Shown here: positions 1 to 7,436 of the stretch, piece after piece
How the letters are laid out: each line of letters opens with the position of its first letter
Numbering within the stretch: position 1 is the first letter of the stretch
From: an uncultured Caryophanales bacterium
Lineage (GTDB): Bacteria > Bacillota_I > Bacilli_A > RFN20 > CAG-826
NCBI GenBank assembly: GCA_946403545.1
Contig: CAMJAG010000018.1
Span: 1-14,549 of the forward strand
Reading direction: 5' to 3'
DNA: 14,549 nt
Program-made: the position numbers and the translations under genes
The notes under the pieces: generated by a model
Told to the model about the DNA's origin: nothing
The model's input: only the letters and a program-made list of their open reading frames with translations
The model's database searches: none

Positions 1-1895
1 AATCCTAATAATGATGCTAATGGTTGACCTTTAAGGTCAATGTCTTTATCAAGTTTAAGTCTAGCGTTATCGCCAGATCCAACAATTGAGAATTGGATAA
101 CTCCATCTGGTAATCTATGGTAACCACGATATGAAGTTACTTGAGTACTGTTAAGATATTGTTCAATCAAGATTGTGTCCGCAGTAACTTTGACTTTCTT
201 ATAGCTTCCTGTTGCAGCACCATCAGTTAACAGAAGTGTGTAATTAGCGTTTTCTTTACTAAATTCATTGAAATAACCAGCAATCTTAGAAGTATTTTGA
301 TCTGCTTCGTAAGGTGCAGGTGCAACTAAAGCAGTATATGGAACTACTTCAATTTCATAAACATATTTGCCATAAACATATTCAGCTTTGCTAGTTGTAC
401 CAATGTCATATAGTTTGTTGCGTGTTTCGCAATAAATTGAAGTGATTTTTCCATTAGATTCAGTTGCAGTCATGTAAGCAATCTTTTCATCGCCTACACT
501 AGCCCAAGCTAAGTCATTAGCGAGATCACCACAGTTATCGCCTAAATATGAATATGTATTTGTGCCTGTCTTTTTAAAATCGCTAATATCAAATGTTGCG
601 TATGGGAATGTGAAATCACTCCAATACATAGAATCAATTTTAGTTACTGTATTATCGTAGTTAATACCTACTTGATATGCATCATCTCCGATTTTTTCGT
701 AGAAATTGTGAATTACTTCACTATTAGAATCGACATCTTCTTTAAGATATTTTTCGTTAAAGTGATATTCACTACTACCTAAATCAGCATATTTATTACC
801 TGCCACGAATTTAATAGAAGTTCTTAAATGTCCTTCTGTAGACATAAATGAAGAAGCAACTGTATCAGGCATTGCTGTGTCACTAATAGCGACATTCTTT
901 AAAGCATCATCCACTACTGGAGCAGTTGTTGTTCCGATATTAGTGAATGTTAAATATCCATAATTATCTACGCCTTCTTCCACTATTTCATGTGTATCAG
1001 GATCATAAAACATGATTCTAATTGTGAAATTGTAGTTATCATCAAAATCGAATTCTAATTCATCTCCAAACATAACTGAAATAGAATCAAGCATTCTTGC
1101 TACTGAATATTTGATTTCTCTATCAGCACAATAGAATTTGCCATCAGCTTCTTGAATATTTAATTTATCAACATCAACATCATAGAAAGCATCAATTTCC
1201 TCTAAGTTAGTTGCTACTTCTTTAGCACCACTAGAAGTGTCTGTATAAACAACTTGGCTACCAATAACTAACTTATTATTGTTTAGTTTAATAAAGTGAG
1301 CAGTATTATCAGAAAGAATTGCTTGTCCTTCACCTTGTTGTTGATAGAAAGCATAGCTTTGTGTTCTATATAACTTGTTATCACCCAATAAGTTTTTGAA
1401 ATTTAATGTATAGTTTTCACCAGTTTTAAGTGATTTTAATATGTTTTTAACTTTAGTTGCAGTTCTTTGGAAAGTAACTCTAATGATAATTGTGCCATCA
1501 TTATAGTCACCATCTTTATGACCAGTAACTACATAAGTACCTTCTTTTGTGCCCACAAAGACACCATTTTCCACTGTTGCACCTGCAGTAGTAGAAAATG
1601 TTACTCCTTGAATATTCGCGGAAATAAGCACTCTTTCGTTTAAATCAGCATTTGTCTTAGTCGCGCTTAAAATAATATCAGTTTTAACAGCGCTAGAAGA
1701 ATTAGAAGATGAACTAGGTGAGTTACTAGAAACATCTTTACTAACACTAGGTTCACTAGAGATAAAAGAACTGACTTCTGGTTCAGAATTTGATAAAGGG
1801 TTAGATGTATCTGCTTTGCTTGTGCTATTATCACAACCCGCTAGCATACCTACAGCTAACACGCTAAGTAGTAAGGATTTCATTGATTTCTTCAT
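1..1895 (-). CDS. Large serine-rich surface lipoprotein, 3' end outside the window
   Basis: 631 codons are open from the ATG at 1895 to the window edge with no stop, so the C-terminus is missing. Residues 1-21 form a lipoprotein signal: a KK-rich start, a hydrophobic core and lipobox MLAGC with Cys21 as the predicted lipidated residue. A Ser/Thr/Pro/Glu-rich tether spans about 22-70. Residues 72-142 look like a small Ig-like beta domain. The rest has no family I recognise, but a module beginning NYTL occurs at 161 and again at 551, and a similar one is in the neighbouring lipoprotein. It is predicted to be anchored on the outer face of the membrane. An AGGATGG element lies upstream of the chosen start. 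A second in-frame ATG at 1907 overlaps that element and is less likely. The function is unknown; a substrate-binding or adhesin role is only a guess. Confidence 0.85.
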   Translation of the reverse strand, partial: MKKSMKSLLLSVLAVGMLAGCDNSTSKADTSNPLSNSEPEVSSFISSEPSVSKDVSSNSPSSSSNSSSAVKTDIILSATKTNADLNERVLISANIQGVTFSTTAGATVENGVFVGTKEGTYVVTGHKDGDYNDGTIIIRVTFQRTATKVKNILKSLKTGENYTLNFKNLLGDNKLYRTQSYAFYQQQGEGQAILSDNTAHFIKLNNNKLVIGSQVVYTDTSSGAKEVATNLEEIDAFYDVDVDKLNIQEADGKFYCADREIKYSVARMLDSISVMFGDELEFDFDDNYNFTIRIMFYDPDTHEIVEEGVDNYGYLTFTNIGTTTAPVVDDALKNVAISDTAMPDTVASSFMSTEGHLRTSIKFVAGNKYADLGSSEYHFNEKYLKEDVDSNSEVIHNFYEKIGDDAYQVGINYDNTVTKIDSMYWSDFTFPYATFDISDFKKTGTNTYSYLGDNCGDLANDLAWASVGDEKIAYMTATESNGKITSIYCETRNKLYDIGTTSKAEYVYGKYVYEIEVVPYTALVAPAPYEADQNTSKIAGYFNEFSKENANYTLLLTDGAATGSYKKVKVTADTILIEQYLNSTQVTSYRGYHRLPDGVIQFSIVGSGDNARLKLDKDIDLKGQPLASLLG

Positions 1896-1929
1896 AATTT
1901 TTACCATCCTATTTTGTTTACAAGACTAC

Positions 1930-1946
1930 TTGTTATTAAATAACAA
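1930..1946. promoter_or_regulatory. 17-bp perfect inverted repeat in a weak promoter of the lipoprotein gene
   Basis: TTGTTATT, one base, then AATAACAA form a perfect 8+1+8 dyad between the terminator of the upstream gene and the lipoprotein start at 1895. On the minus strand it fills the spacer between a possible -35 TTGATT (1946-1951) and a poor -10 TAGTCT (1923-1928), 17 bp apart. This placement fits a repressor operator. The dyad is directly visible; the promoter assignment is weak and the regulator is unknown. Confidence 0.45.
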
Positions 1947-1983
1947 ATCAAGTTTTATTTTTAAAAATAGTAAAAATTATAAG

Positions 1984-2012
1984 AAAAAAGCACATTTTTC
2001 AAAGAATGTGCT
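1984..2012 (-). terminator. Rho-independent terminator after the Ig-repeat lipoprotein gene
   Basis: On the minus strand, AGCACATT pairs with AATGTGCT (arms 2005-2012 and 1990-1997) around a short loop and is followed by TTTTTTCTT. It begins 21 nt after the stop codon at 2033. There is also a T-rich run on the plus side, so it could work in both directions. Confidence 0.85.
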
Positions 2013-2032
2013 CATTTTTTATATTTAATTTA

Positions 2033-3634
2033 TTAATGTGCCCACTCGTTATAGTAATGGACAACACCACCATGATTAACAAAGCCACTTGTTCTATCAG
2101 TCACGCTTCCAAACTTCGCGTACTCACCTTGATAATCACCATTTTCATCAAAGCAGAGATTTAATTCATAACCTGACATGTTAAAGTTATAGATATTTAC
2201 TTCGGAATAGAAACTGTAAACAACTCTTTCAACAGGTCTATCATAAATAGCCGCTCTTACTAAGTGAGTACCTGGTTCAACAATCAATTGTTGCCAATGA
2301 TACATATATGTATGTGCCATATATTCAGTTGGACTATTCCAAGTAGAAACTAAAGCGTAACGATATTGAACTCCACCAATATAAAATCCACTAACAATGC
2401 CTAAATCTTTTATTTCTTCATCAGATGGAAGTAATGAACGAGGTAAATCTAATTTACTATTACCTACATTGTAGAAATCATAGATCTCATATGATAATCC
2501 ATCACCACTTACACCATGTTCTAGTTTAATAATTAAATGGTTATCTTTAATTTCATAAGTTCCTACACTTGAATAATAATCATCAAGATCTACTCCAGGA
2601 GCAACTTTTCCATTAACTTCTTGCAAACCATTAAATGCTCTAGCAGGATAGTATTTTAAAACAGTCTCTCCCATTGCTTCTTTTGGCATTTTTGTATAAC
2701 TTACATCACTTGAAACCGTAAAATCTACATAGTAATCAATTACATCATCACCATGAATCATATACAAATCATATTCATAACCATTATATATTTTTGAGTA
2801 GTATTCGTGGTAACATTCTTGACCATCACACACTATTTTTGTGTAAGCTTCGCCTTCTTTTAAAGAATAATCATCAGTGTCATTAACACGAATTCCACTA
2901 TAAATTAAAAGTGTGTAGTTGCCTTTTAACATTTCAGGGAAAACTTCATTCCATACTAAATCGTTAGAGAATTGATATGCTTGTTTAGAAGTATCTACGC
3001 CATAAAGGTCATCATAACCAATAATGTTTAAAGTAGCTTTTAATGTAACTAAATTATAGTTTTTATTACTAACTGTAGCGGTAATTTCATATTTACCTTT
3101 TTCAGTAAATTGATTTGTGCCACTTCCACCTTCTCTTTTATATGTAATTGTGCTTCCACTTGGAGCGTTTTTAACAGAGATTGAATGAGGTTTACCATCA
3201 TACATCACTGTTTCACTTTCAAATGTAACATTACTCATAGAAGCAACATTAATAGTTAAAGTTGCGCTTAAAAACTTATTTTGATATCCATCTTTTCTTA
3301 ATAAAACTGAAACAGTATGAACACCTGCATCAGTAAAACTAGAAGCACTGCCATAAGTAACTTCTGTTCCTTCAGGAATTCCAGTAGGAGTTATTGTATG
3401 AGGTTTACCATCATAAGTAACAGTTACATCATCCATTCTAGCGTTACTAAATTCTTTTTCTACATAGGTAGAAGATTGATTTTCACTAACACTAACTTCT
3501 GGATTTGATGTACTAATAACTTCACTACTGTTTGGAGTATTTTCACTTAAAATTTCACTAGTTTGTTTACTAGGATTATTACTACAAGAACATAAAAGTA
3601 AAGTTGCAAGAATGAGAGTTAAACTTTTTTTCAT
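2033..3634 (-). CDS. Lipoprotein with two tandem YDG/MBG-like Ig repeats
   Basis: 533 residues. The start at 3634 is chosen because AGGAAGG/AGGT elements lie just upstream and the signal peptide begins there; an upstream in-frame ATG at 3670 would put 12 non-signal residues in front. The lipobox is LCSC with Cys17 as the anchor, followed by a Ser/Thr/Asn/Glu-rich tether to about residue 62. Two repeats follow, at about 68-130 and 138-204. Each opens with YDGKPH (74-79, 145-150) and ends in a beta strand of the LSATLTI/LKATLNI type, typical of bacterial surface beta-sandwich repeats of the MBG/YDG kind. The C-terminal part, about 210-533, is rich in Tyr and Asp and unrecognised; it begins with an NYTL module (239-242) like those in the next lipoprotein. 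It is probably exposed on the cell surface as a binding or scaffold protein. It has its own promoter and terminator. The ligand is unknown. Confidence 0.9.
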   Translation of the reverse strand: MKKSLTLILATLLLCSCSNNPSKQTSEILSENTPNSSEVISTSNPEVSVSENQSSTYVEKEFSNARMDDVTVTYDGKPHTITPTGIPEGTEVTYGSASSFTDAGVHTVSVLLRKDGYQNKFLSATLTINVASMSNVTFESETVMYDGKPHSISVKNAPSGSTITYKREGGSGTNQFTEKGKYEITATVSNKNYNLVTLKATLNIIGYDDLYGVDTSKQAYQFSNDLVWNEVFPEMLKGNYTLLIYSGIRVNDTDDYSLKEGEAYTKIVCDGQECYHEYYSKIYNGYEYDLYMIHGDDVIDYYVDFTVSSDVSYTKMPKEAMGETVLKYYPARAFNGLQEVNGKVAPGVDLDDYYSSVGTYEIKDNHLIIKLEHGVSGDGLSYEIYDFYNVGNSKLDLPRSLLPSDEEIKDLGIVSGFYIGGVQYRYALVSTWNSPTEYMAHTYMYHWQQLIVEPGTHLVRAAIYDRPVERVVYSFYSEVNIYNFNMSGYELNLCFDENGDYQGEYAKFGSVTDRTSGFVNHGGVVHYYNEWAH

Positions 3635-3673
3635 AAAACCTACCTTCCTTTCTAACAATTTTGTCAGCAATTT

Positions 3674-3702
3674 ATCTTACGATATTTTTAATTTCTTGTC
3701 TA
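3674..3702 (-). promoter_or_regulatory. Sigma-A-type promoter of the Ig-repeat lipoprotein gene
   Basis: -35 TAGACA (3697-3702, one mismatch to TTGACA), a 17-bp spacer, then -10 TAAGAT (3674-3679, four of six matches). It lies 40 bp before the start at 3634 and downstream of the tRNA terminator, which makes this gene its own transcription unit. Confidence 0.55.
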
Positions 3703-3761
3703 ATTTGTTTACTAATTTTATTAAAAAGATTACTAAATTAAGTATACGGGCAGGTGCCTAG

Positions 3762-3796
3762 ATAAAATAAAAAGCCTCCGATATAAATCGAAGACT
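3762..3796 (-). terminator. Rho-independent terminator of tRNA-His
   Basis: On the minus strand, AGTCTTCGAT pairs with ATCGGAGGCT over 10 bp including G-U pairs, with a 4-nt loop, followed by TTTTTATTTTATC. It begins 13 nt after the encoded CCA end of the tRNA. Confidence 0.85.
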
Positions 3797-3808
3797 AGCA
3801 AATTTGAT

Positions 3809-3885
3809 TGGGGCGGGTAACAGGAGTCGCACCTGCTCGTACCTGGTTCACAGCCAGGCGTGTTAACTGGTTCACCATACCCGCC
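3809..3885 (-). tRNA. tRNA-His (anticodon GTG) with encoded CCA
   Basis: The 77-nt cloverleaf folds cleanly. The acceptor GGCGGGTA pairs with TACCCGCC over 8 bp, giving the extra G-1:C73 pair that marks tRNA-His for its synthetase. The anticodon stem CCTGG/CCAGG holds loop CTGTGAA with anticodon GTG. The T-stem is GCAGG/CCTGT, and CCA is encoded at 3809-3811. Some elbow bases are unusual: the D-loop reads AACCAGTTAA, without the usual GG pair, and the T-loop reads TGCGACT, with G where psi-55 normally sits. The gene has its own promoter and terminator, so it is transcribed alone. Confidence 0.95.
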
Positions 3886-3898
3886 AACTTGCCTAATT

Positions 3899-3927
3899 AT
3901 AATAAGTTAACACGCATGGTTTGTCAA
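3899..3927 (-). promoter_or_regulatory. Strong sigma-A-type promoter of tRNA-His
   Basis: Consensus -35 TTGACA (3922-3927), a 17-bp spacer and -10 TATTAT (3899-3904). The predicted start of transcription falls about 7 nt before the tRNA 5' end at 3885. It is the best promoter in the window. Confidence 0.8.
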
Positions 3928-3937
3928 AGAATATTAA

Positions 3938-3968
3938 CAAAAAAGCACCATTTTTTAATCATGGTGCT
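3938..3968 (-). terminator. Rho-independent terminator after the M18 aminopeptidase gene
   Basis: On the minus strand, AGCACCAT (3961-3968) pairs with ATGGTGCT (3944-3951), followed by a run of T. It starts 23 nt after the aminopeptidase stop codon and separates that gene from the tRNA-His promoter. Confidence 0.85.
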
Positions 3969-3991
3969 ATTTGTGTACTAATAATTAATAA

Positions 3992-5356
3992 TTATTTAGC
4001 TGTTAAGAATGCTCTATAACCAAGGTATGCTTCGTATAAATCCACTTTGGAAACGATTTCCATTGGAGCGTGCATATTTAAGACTGCAATACCAGCATCG
4101 ATAACATTCATATTGTAGTTACCTAAGATGTAAGCGATTGTGCCTCCACCACCTTGGTCAACTTTGCCAAGTTCAGCATTTTGCCAGCTGACTTTAGCAT
4201 CATCCATAGTCTTACGGATCCATGCGTAATATTCTGGGTTAGAATCGTTACTACCAGATTTACCACGGGAACCTGTGTATTTATTGAAGACTAAGCCTTC
4301 ACCAAAGTAGGCAACGTTTTTAGGGTCACTTACACTAGCGTATAAAGGATCATATCCAGCAGAAACGTCACTAGAAAGCATCTTAGAGTTTTCTAATGCA
4401 ATTCTTGCTGTGTAAATTGGATGACCTTCGCCTGTAAGAACTGCTAAACGAGCAATTGTGTTTTCAAAGAATAAAGAATGAGCACCAGTAGCACCAACAC
4501 TACCGATTTCTTCTTTATCAACTAAGATACAGCAAGCTGTATATTCGACTTCATCAGTATCTAATAACGCGAGTAAAGAAGTATAAGCACAACTTCTATC
4601 GTCATGTCCATAACCAGCAACCATGCTTCTATCTAGACCATAGTCACGTGCTTTACCAGCAGGTACAATTTCAATTTCAGCAGAAACTAAATCTTCTTCT
4701 TCAATGTTATATTTGCCTTTTAATATTTTTAAGACATTAGCTTTAACAGGATCTTTCTTTTCTTTTGCTAGAGGAATACTACCTAAAGAGATATCAAGGT
4801 TTTCACCTGTAATAGCTTGAGATAATGTCTTAGACATTTGATCAGCAGATAAGTGAATTAATAAGTCAGTAATACCAACGACTGGATCATCTTCTGATTC
4901 ACCAATGTTAACTTCCACTGTTGTGCCATCTTTTTTACAAATAACACCATGTAATGCTAGTGGAATTGTTGTCCATTGATATTTTTTAACACCACCATAG
5001 TAGTGAGTGTCACCTAAAGCAAATCCACCATTTTCATAAACTGGATGTTCCTTTAAATCTAATCTTGGAGAGTCAATGTGTGCTCCTAAGATTCTTAATC
5101 CATCGATAAGCGGTTTTTTACCAATGATAAAAGCGCAGACGTTTTTGTTCTTATTGATGAAATAAACTTTATCTCCTGGTTTGACGGATTTAAGTTTACC
5201 AGCATCTTTAAAGCCTGCTTTTTCTAATAATTTGATTGATTCTCTAACTGCTAATCTTTCAGTTTTAGCAACGCTGATGAAGTTTTTATAACCTTCTGCA
5301 AAATCAAATACTAATTTTGTATCAACGTATTTTTCCCATGCATTTTTTCTATACAT
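3992..5356 (-). CDS. apeA: M18 family aminopeptidase (aminopeptidase I type)
   Basis: 454 residues, full length for the bacterial M18 aminopeptidase 1 group. It is a cytoplasmic, dinuclear-zinc enzyme that removes N-terminal residues from peptides. The expected metal and catalytic residues are present in order: His93 in GAHIDSPRLD, Asp252 in GYGHDDRS, Glu282-Glu283 in DKEEIGS, Asp330 in SSDVSAGYDP and His429 in NMHAPMEIVSK. The AHIDSPRLD wording and the length favour the apeA rather than the apeB subgroup. The SD GGAAGGAG at 5368-5375 supports the start. It follows the kinase gene after 82 bp. A TATGAT box at 5397-5402 could give it an internal promoter, but no good -35 matches. A strong terminator follows. 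It probably has a housekeeping role in peptide turnover. Confidence 0.95.
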   Translation of the reverse strand: MYRKNAWEKYVDTKLVFDFAEGYKNFISVAKTERLAVRESIKLLEKAGFKDAGKLKSVKPGDKVYFINKNKNVCAFIIGKKPLIDGLRILGAHIDSPRLDLKEHPVYENGGFALGDTHYYGGVKKYQWTTIPLALHGVICKKDGTTVEVNIGESEDDPVVGITDLLIHLSADQMSKTLSQAITGENLDISLGSIPLAKEKKDPVKANVLKILKGKYNIEEEDLVSAEIEIVPAGKARDYGLDRSMVAGYGHDDRSCAYTSLLALLDTDEVEYTACCILVDKEEIGSVGATGAHSLFFENTIARLAVLTGEGHPIYTARIALENSKMLSSDVSAGYDPLYASVSDPKNVAYFGEGLVFNKYTGSRGKSGSNDSNPEYYAWIRKTMDDAKVSWQNAELGKVDQGGGGTIAYILGNYNMNVIDAGIAVLNMHAPMEIVSKVDLYEAYLGYRAFLTAK

Positions 5357-5438
5357 AATTTAAATTTCTCCTTCCTAAAAGTTAGTTACGTCTAATATCA
5401 TATACCAAAATACTAAAAAAGTATTTAAATACGATTAA

Positions 5439-5993
5439 TTAAATGAATTTTTCTTCAGATAAGATTTTCACAGTCTTTTCAAAAACCCTATCTTCAGAGA
5501 TACCTGCAACATCAATTATATGTGGCTCATAGACCAAATCTTGGTTTCTCAAATATTCATTATATTCAACGAATTTTTTATAGTCATTTTGTAGGCCAAT
5601 TGAGATATGCGCTTTATGTCTATTTGCCATTCTTGAAAGAAATCTTTCATATAAAACATTTTGATTTCCTCTAAGAATAATTGAAATTACGTTGTAGTTG
5701 TATTCACTAGCGATATCTGCAATATCACATACTTCTTCACTTCTAAAATTTGCCTCTAAGATTAAGTCAGTTCCAACCTTAGCTAAGCGAGTAAAGAAAT
5801 GAATCATATTGCTCATCGCAGCTAGAGATAATTTCTTATTATCTTCACGAGTTTGATAATCAAATACATCACATTCAATTTCTTTTAATTCGTCTTTATT
5901 TAAAACGACAAAAGAAAGATAATCCCCTAAGCGTTTCGCTAAAGTGGATTTACCTGCTGCTAGATCTCCTGAGATAATAATCAATTTGTTCAT
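5439..5993 (-). CDS. Small P-loop kinase / AAA_33-type NTPase
   Basis: 184 residues. The N-terminus carries a Walker A motif, GDLAAGKST (9-17), followed by an NKDE segment (32-35) at the place where nucleoside-kinase-like and zeta-toxin-like proteins bind substrate. TDLILEANF (about 75-83) fits a Walker B-like strand, and an Arg-rich RFLSRMANRH segment (about 117-126) fits the LID. It is probably a cytosolic ATP-dependent phosphotransferase of the AAA_33 group; the substrate cannot be read from the sequence. No Shine-Dalgarno sequence precedes the ATG: the 18 bases upstream are almost pure A/T. A hairpin lies in the gap after the degV-like gene. It may therefore be weakly expressed, or depend on readthrough. 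No antitoxin-like partner is adjacent, so a zeta toxin role is unlikely. Confidence 0.8.
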   Translation of the reverse strand: MNKLIIISGDLAAGKSTLAKRLGDYLSFVVLNKDELKEIECDVFDYQTREDNKKLSLAAMSNMIHFFTRLAKVGTDLILEANFRSEEVCDIADIASEYNYNVISIILRGNQNVLYERFLSRMANRHKAHISIGLQNDYKKFVEYNEYLRNQDLVYEPHIIDVAGISEDRVFEKTVKILSEEKFI

Positions 5994-6006
5994 AATTTAT
6001 TAATTT

Positions 6007-6030
6007 AAAAGGCACTTTAATTAGTGCCTT
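6007..6030 (-). terminator. Intercistronic hairpin between the DegV-family gene and the kinase gene
   Basis: AAGGCACT and AGTGCCTT (6023-6030 and 6009-6016 on the minus strand) form an 8-bp stem with a 6-nt loop, 4 nt after the stop codon. The U-run is only four bases, then AAATTAAT. This suits a partial terminator or an RNA-stabilising 3' hairpin inside an operon better than a full stop. Confidence 0.6.
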
Positions 6031-6034
6031 AGAT

Positions 6035-6904
6035 TTATCTATGTTTAGCGTGGAAGGAAATGCCAATTGTGTTTGGTCCACAATGGCTTCCAGCTGTTGG
6101 GTTAACGACATCAAATTCAAGTTTGATATCATCTCCAAATCTCTTTCTAAATAAATCTGCAAGTTCATTTGCGATGTCTTCACAATCCGCATGAGCAATA
6201 ATAACTCTATGGTCTCTCATGTCTTCTTGGAGTTCATCGACATAGTCTAATAGTTTGTTCAAGCTTTGTGCACGACCACGGCATTTAGCTTTTGTCTTCA
6301 TCACACCATCACTGTCCATGAAGATAATTGGTTTTAAACCAATAATGTTGCCCATGAAAGCAGCGAATCCACTAACTCTGCCAGATTTTCCAAAGAATTT
6401 TAAGTCATCAGCGTAGAAGTAAACTGCGTATTTATCAACTTCTTCTTCTGCCCATTGTTTAATCTCTTCAATGGATTTACCAGCTTTGTAAAGTTCACCA
6501 ATACTTAAGCAAATATTGTAAGAACCAAGTGTAATACCTTTGGTATCAATACAATGAACTGTTCTTTCTGGATATTTTTCTTTGAGTTCTTCTAACGCTA
6601 ATCTAAGAGCATTAAATGTTCCAGACATAGCAGCGGAGAAGTGAACATAAAGAATATCTAAACCCTTTTTGAATTCAGGTTCAAAGTAATCAATATAGTT
6701 AACAGGTGATAAAGCGCTTGTTGTAGGAATTACTCCCTTTCTTAAGCGATCATAAAATGCATGATAATCGAATTTATCAAAATCTACGTAAGGATAGACT
6801 TCTTTTCCTTCGATTGTATATGGCATAGAAATTAATTTATAACCATATCTTTTCGCAATCTCTGGAGTAATATCAGTATCTGTGTCAGTAAAAAGTGTGT
6901 ACAT
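6035..6904 (-). CDS. DegV family fatty-acid-binding protein (FakB-like)
   Basis: 289 residues. The start at 6904 is chosen over the upstream ATG at 6934 because AGGGG lies 8 nt before it. The family marks are in order: N-terminal TDTDTD (6-11), PTTSALS (60-66), the SGT lipid-site motif (94-96), KSGRVSG (173-179), the GLKPII strand (189-194) and HCGPNTIGI (274-282). DegV/FakB proteins bind a fatty acid and, in the Fak system, present it to the FakA kinase for phosphorylation. FakA is not in this window, and the kinase next door is not a FakA. The gene starts 13 nt after the stop of the membrane protein gene, so the two are almost certainly co-transcribed. The family is certain; the exact lipid is not known. 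Confidence 0.92.
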   Translation of the reverse strand: MYTLFTDTDTDITPEIAKRYGYKLISMPYTIEGKEVYPYVDFDKFDYHAFYDRLRKGVIPTTSALSPVNYIDYFEPEFKKGLDILYVHFSAAMSGTFNALRLALEELKEKYPERTVHCIDTKGITLGSYNICLSIGELYKAGKSIEEIKQWAEEEVDKYAVYFYADDLKFFGKSGRVSGFAAFMGNIIGLKPIIFMDSDGVMKTKAKCRGRAQSLNKLLDYVDELQEDMRDHRVIIAHADCEDIANELADLFRKRFGDDIKLEFDVVNPTAGSHCGPNTIGISFHAKHR

Positions 6905-6917
6905 AGTAAATTCCCCT

Positions 6918-7388
6918 TTATAGTTTAGCTTCATAAGTAGAAACGATAATTGTTAAAACTGCTGCGACTCCTGCACAGCTGCAAGCTACAATAGGAGCGA
7001 CAGCTAAAACAGTATCATTTCCGTTATTAAATAAAGCAAACCATACTTGAGATAAAACTACTAAAACAGCGCCAACGACAAACATTCCTGCTAAAGCAAA
7101 GTCAATAATCTTATTTATTCTTGAACCACCTAACATGTCTTTAACGAAGATCATCGCGATACTTCCAACAGTAGCAAGAATAAACAAGACATAGCCTATT
7201 AGTGGGAAGACTACTGAAGTATTACCTAAAGAGGCTTCTGGGGCTACTAGTTCAAATGTTGTGTAACCTAGCCCATCATTAGAGAATCCAACTTGAACTT
7301 GGAACATATTGATAAAACAAACGATACCAAGAACACCTACGAGAATTCTCAAAACTAATACTAAAATTTTGTAATTGTCTTGTTTCAT
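6918..7388 (-). CDS. Four-helix membrane protein of unknown function
   Basis: 156 residues. Predicted membrane helices lie at about 8-29, 59-82, 95-120 and 127-150, with an extracytoplasmic-looking loop at 30-58 and a short basic segment (KDMLGGSRINK) between helices 2 and 3. I do not recognise the family. The start has a modest AGGT SD 7 nt upstream. The stop codon precedes the DegV-family start by 13 nt, and the DegV SD lies inside that gap, so the two are likely expressed together. It follows the HTH-TrpB-like gene after 48 nt with no terminator between, which suggests one operon. Confidence 0.85.
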   Translation of the reverse strand: MKQDNYKILVLVLRILVGVLGIVCFINMFQVQVGFSNDGLGYTTFELVAPEASLGNTSVVFPLIGYVLFILATVGSIAMIFVKDMLGGSRINKIIDFALAGMFVVGAVLVVLSQVWFALFNNGNDTVLAVAPIVACSCAGVAAVLTIIVSTYEAKL

Positions 7389-7395
7389 AATTATT

Positions 7396-7423
7396 ACCTG
7401 AAATTATTATAAATAATTCGGGT
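7396..7423 (-). promoter_or_regulatory. AT-rich dyad with a TATAAT box before the membrane protein gene
   Basis: On the minus strand, ACC-C-GAA-TTATT pairs with AATAA-T-TTC-A-GGT across a 3-nt loop (11 pairs, one mismatch, one bulge). The 3' arm includes the AGGT SD of the gene at 7388. A TATAAT (7406-7411) sits in the same place, with only a weak TTTATT -35. It could be a weak internal promoter, an operator or an RNA hairpin; the sequence does not decide. Confidence 0.3.
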
Positions 7424-7436
7424 AAATAAATAAACA

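Noticed and set aside
1816..2028. Plus-strand 70-codon ORF crossing the lipoprotein start and the terminator
   Set aside because: It overlaps a lipoprotein signal peptide on the other strand, includes the terminator hairpin and has no SD; its composition is that of translated AT-rich DNA.
5409..5432. Terminator after the kinase gene
   Set aside because: GTATTTAAATAC and AATACT/AGTATT dyads with nearby T-runs are present, but the stems are pure A/T or nearly so, compete with each other, and would be unstable.
5439..5993. Zeta-type toxin of a toxin-antitoxin pair
   Set aside because: The P-loop fold fits, but no small antitoxin gene is adjacent and the gene sits in a metabolic-looking series.
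5950..6198. 82-codon minus-strand ORF overlapping the kinase start and the DegV-family 3' end
   Set aside because: It is out of frame with two well-supported genes and runs through the intercistronic hairpin; it has no family features.
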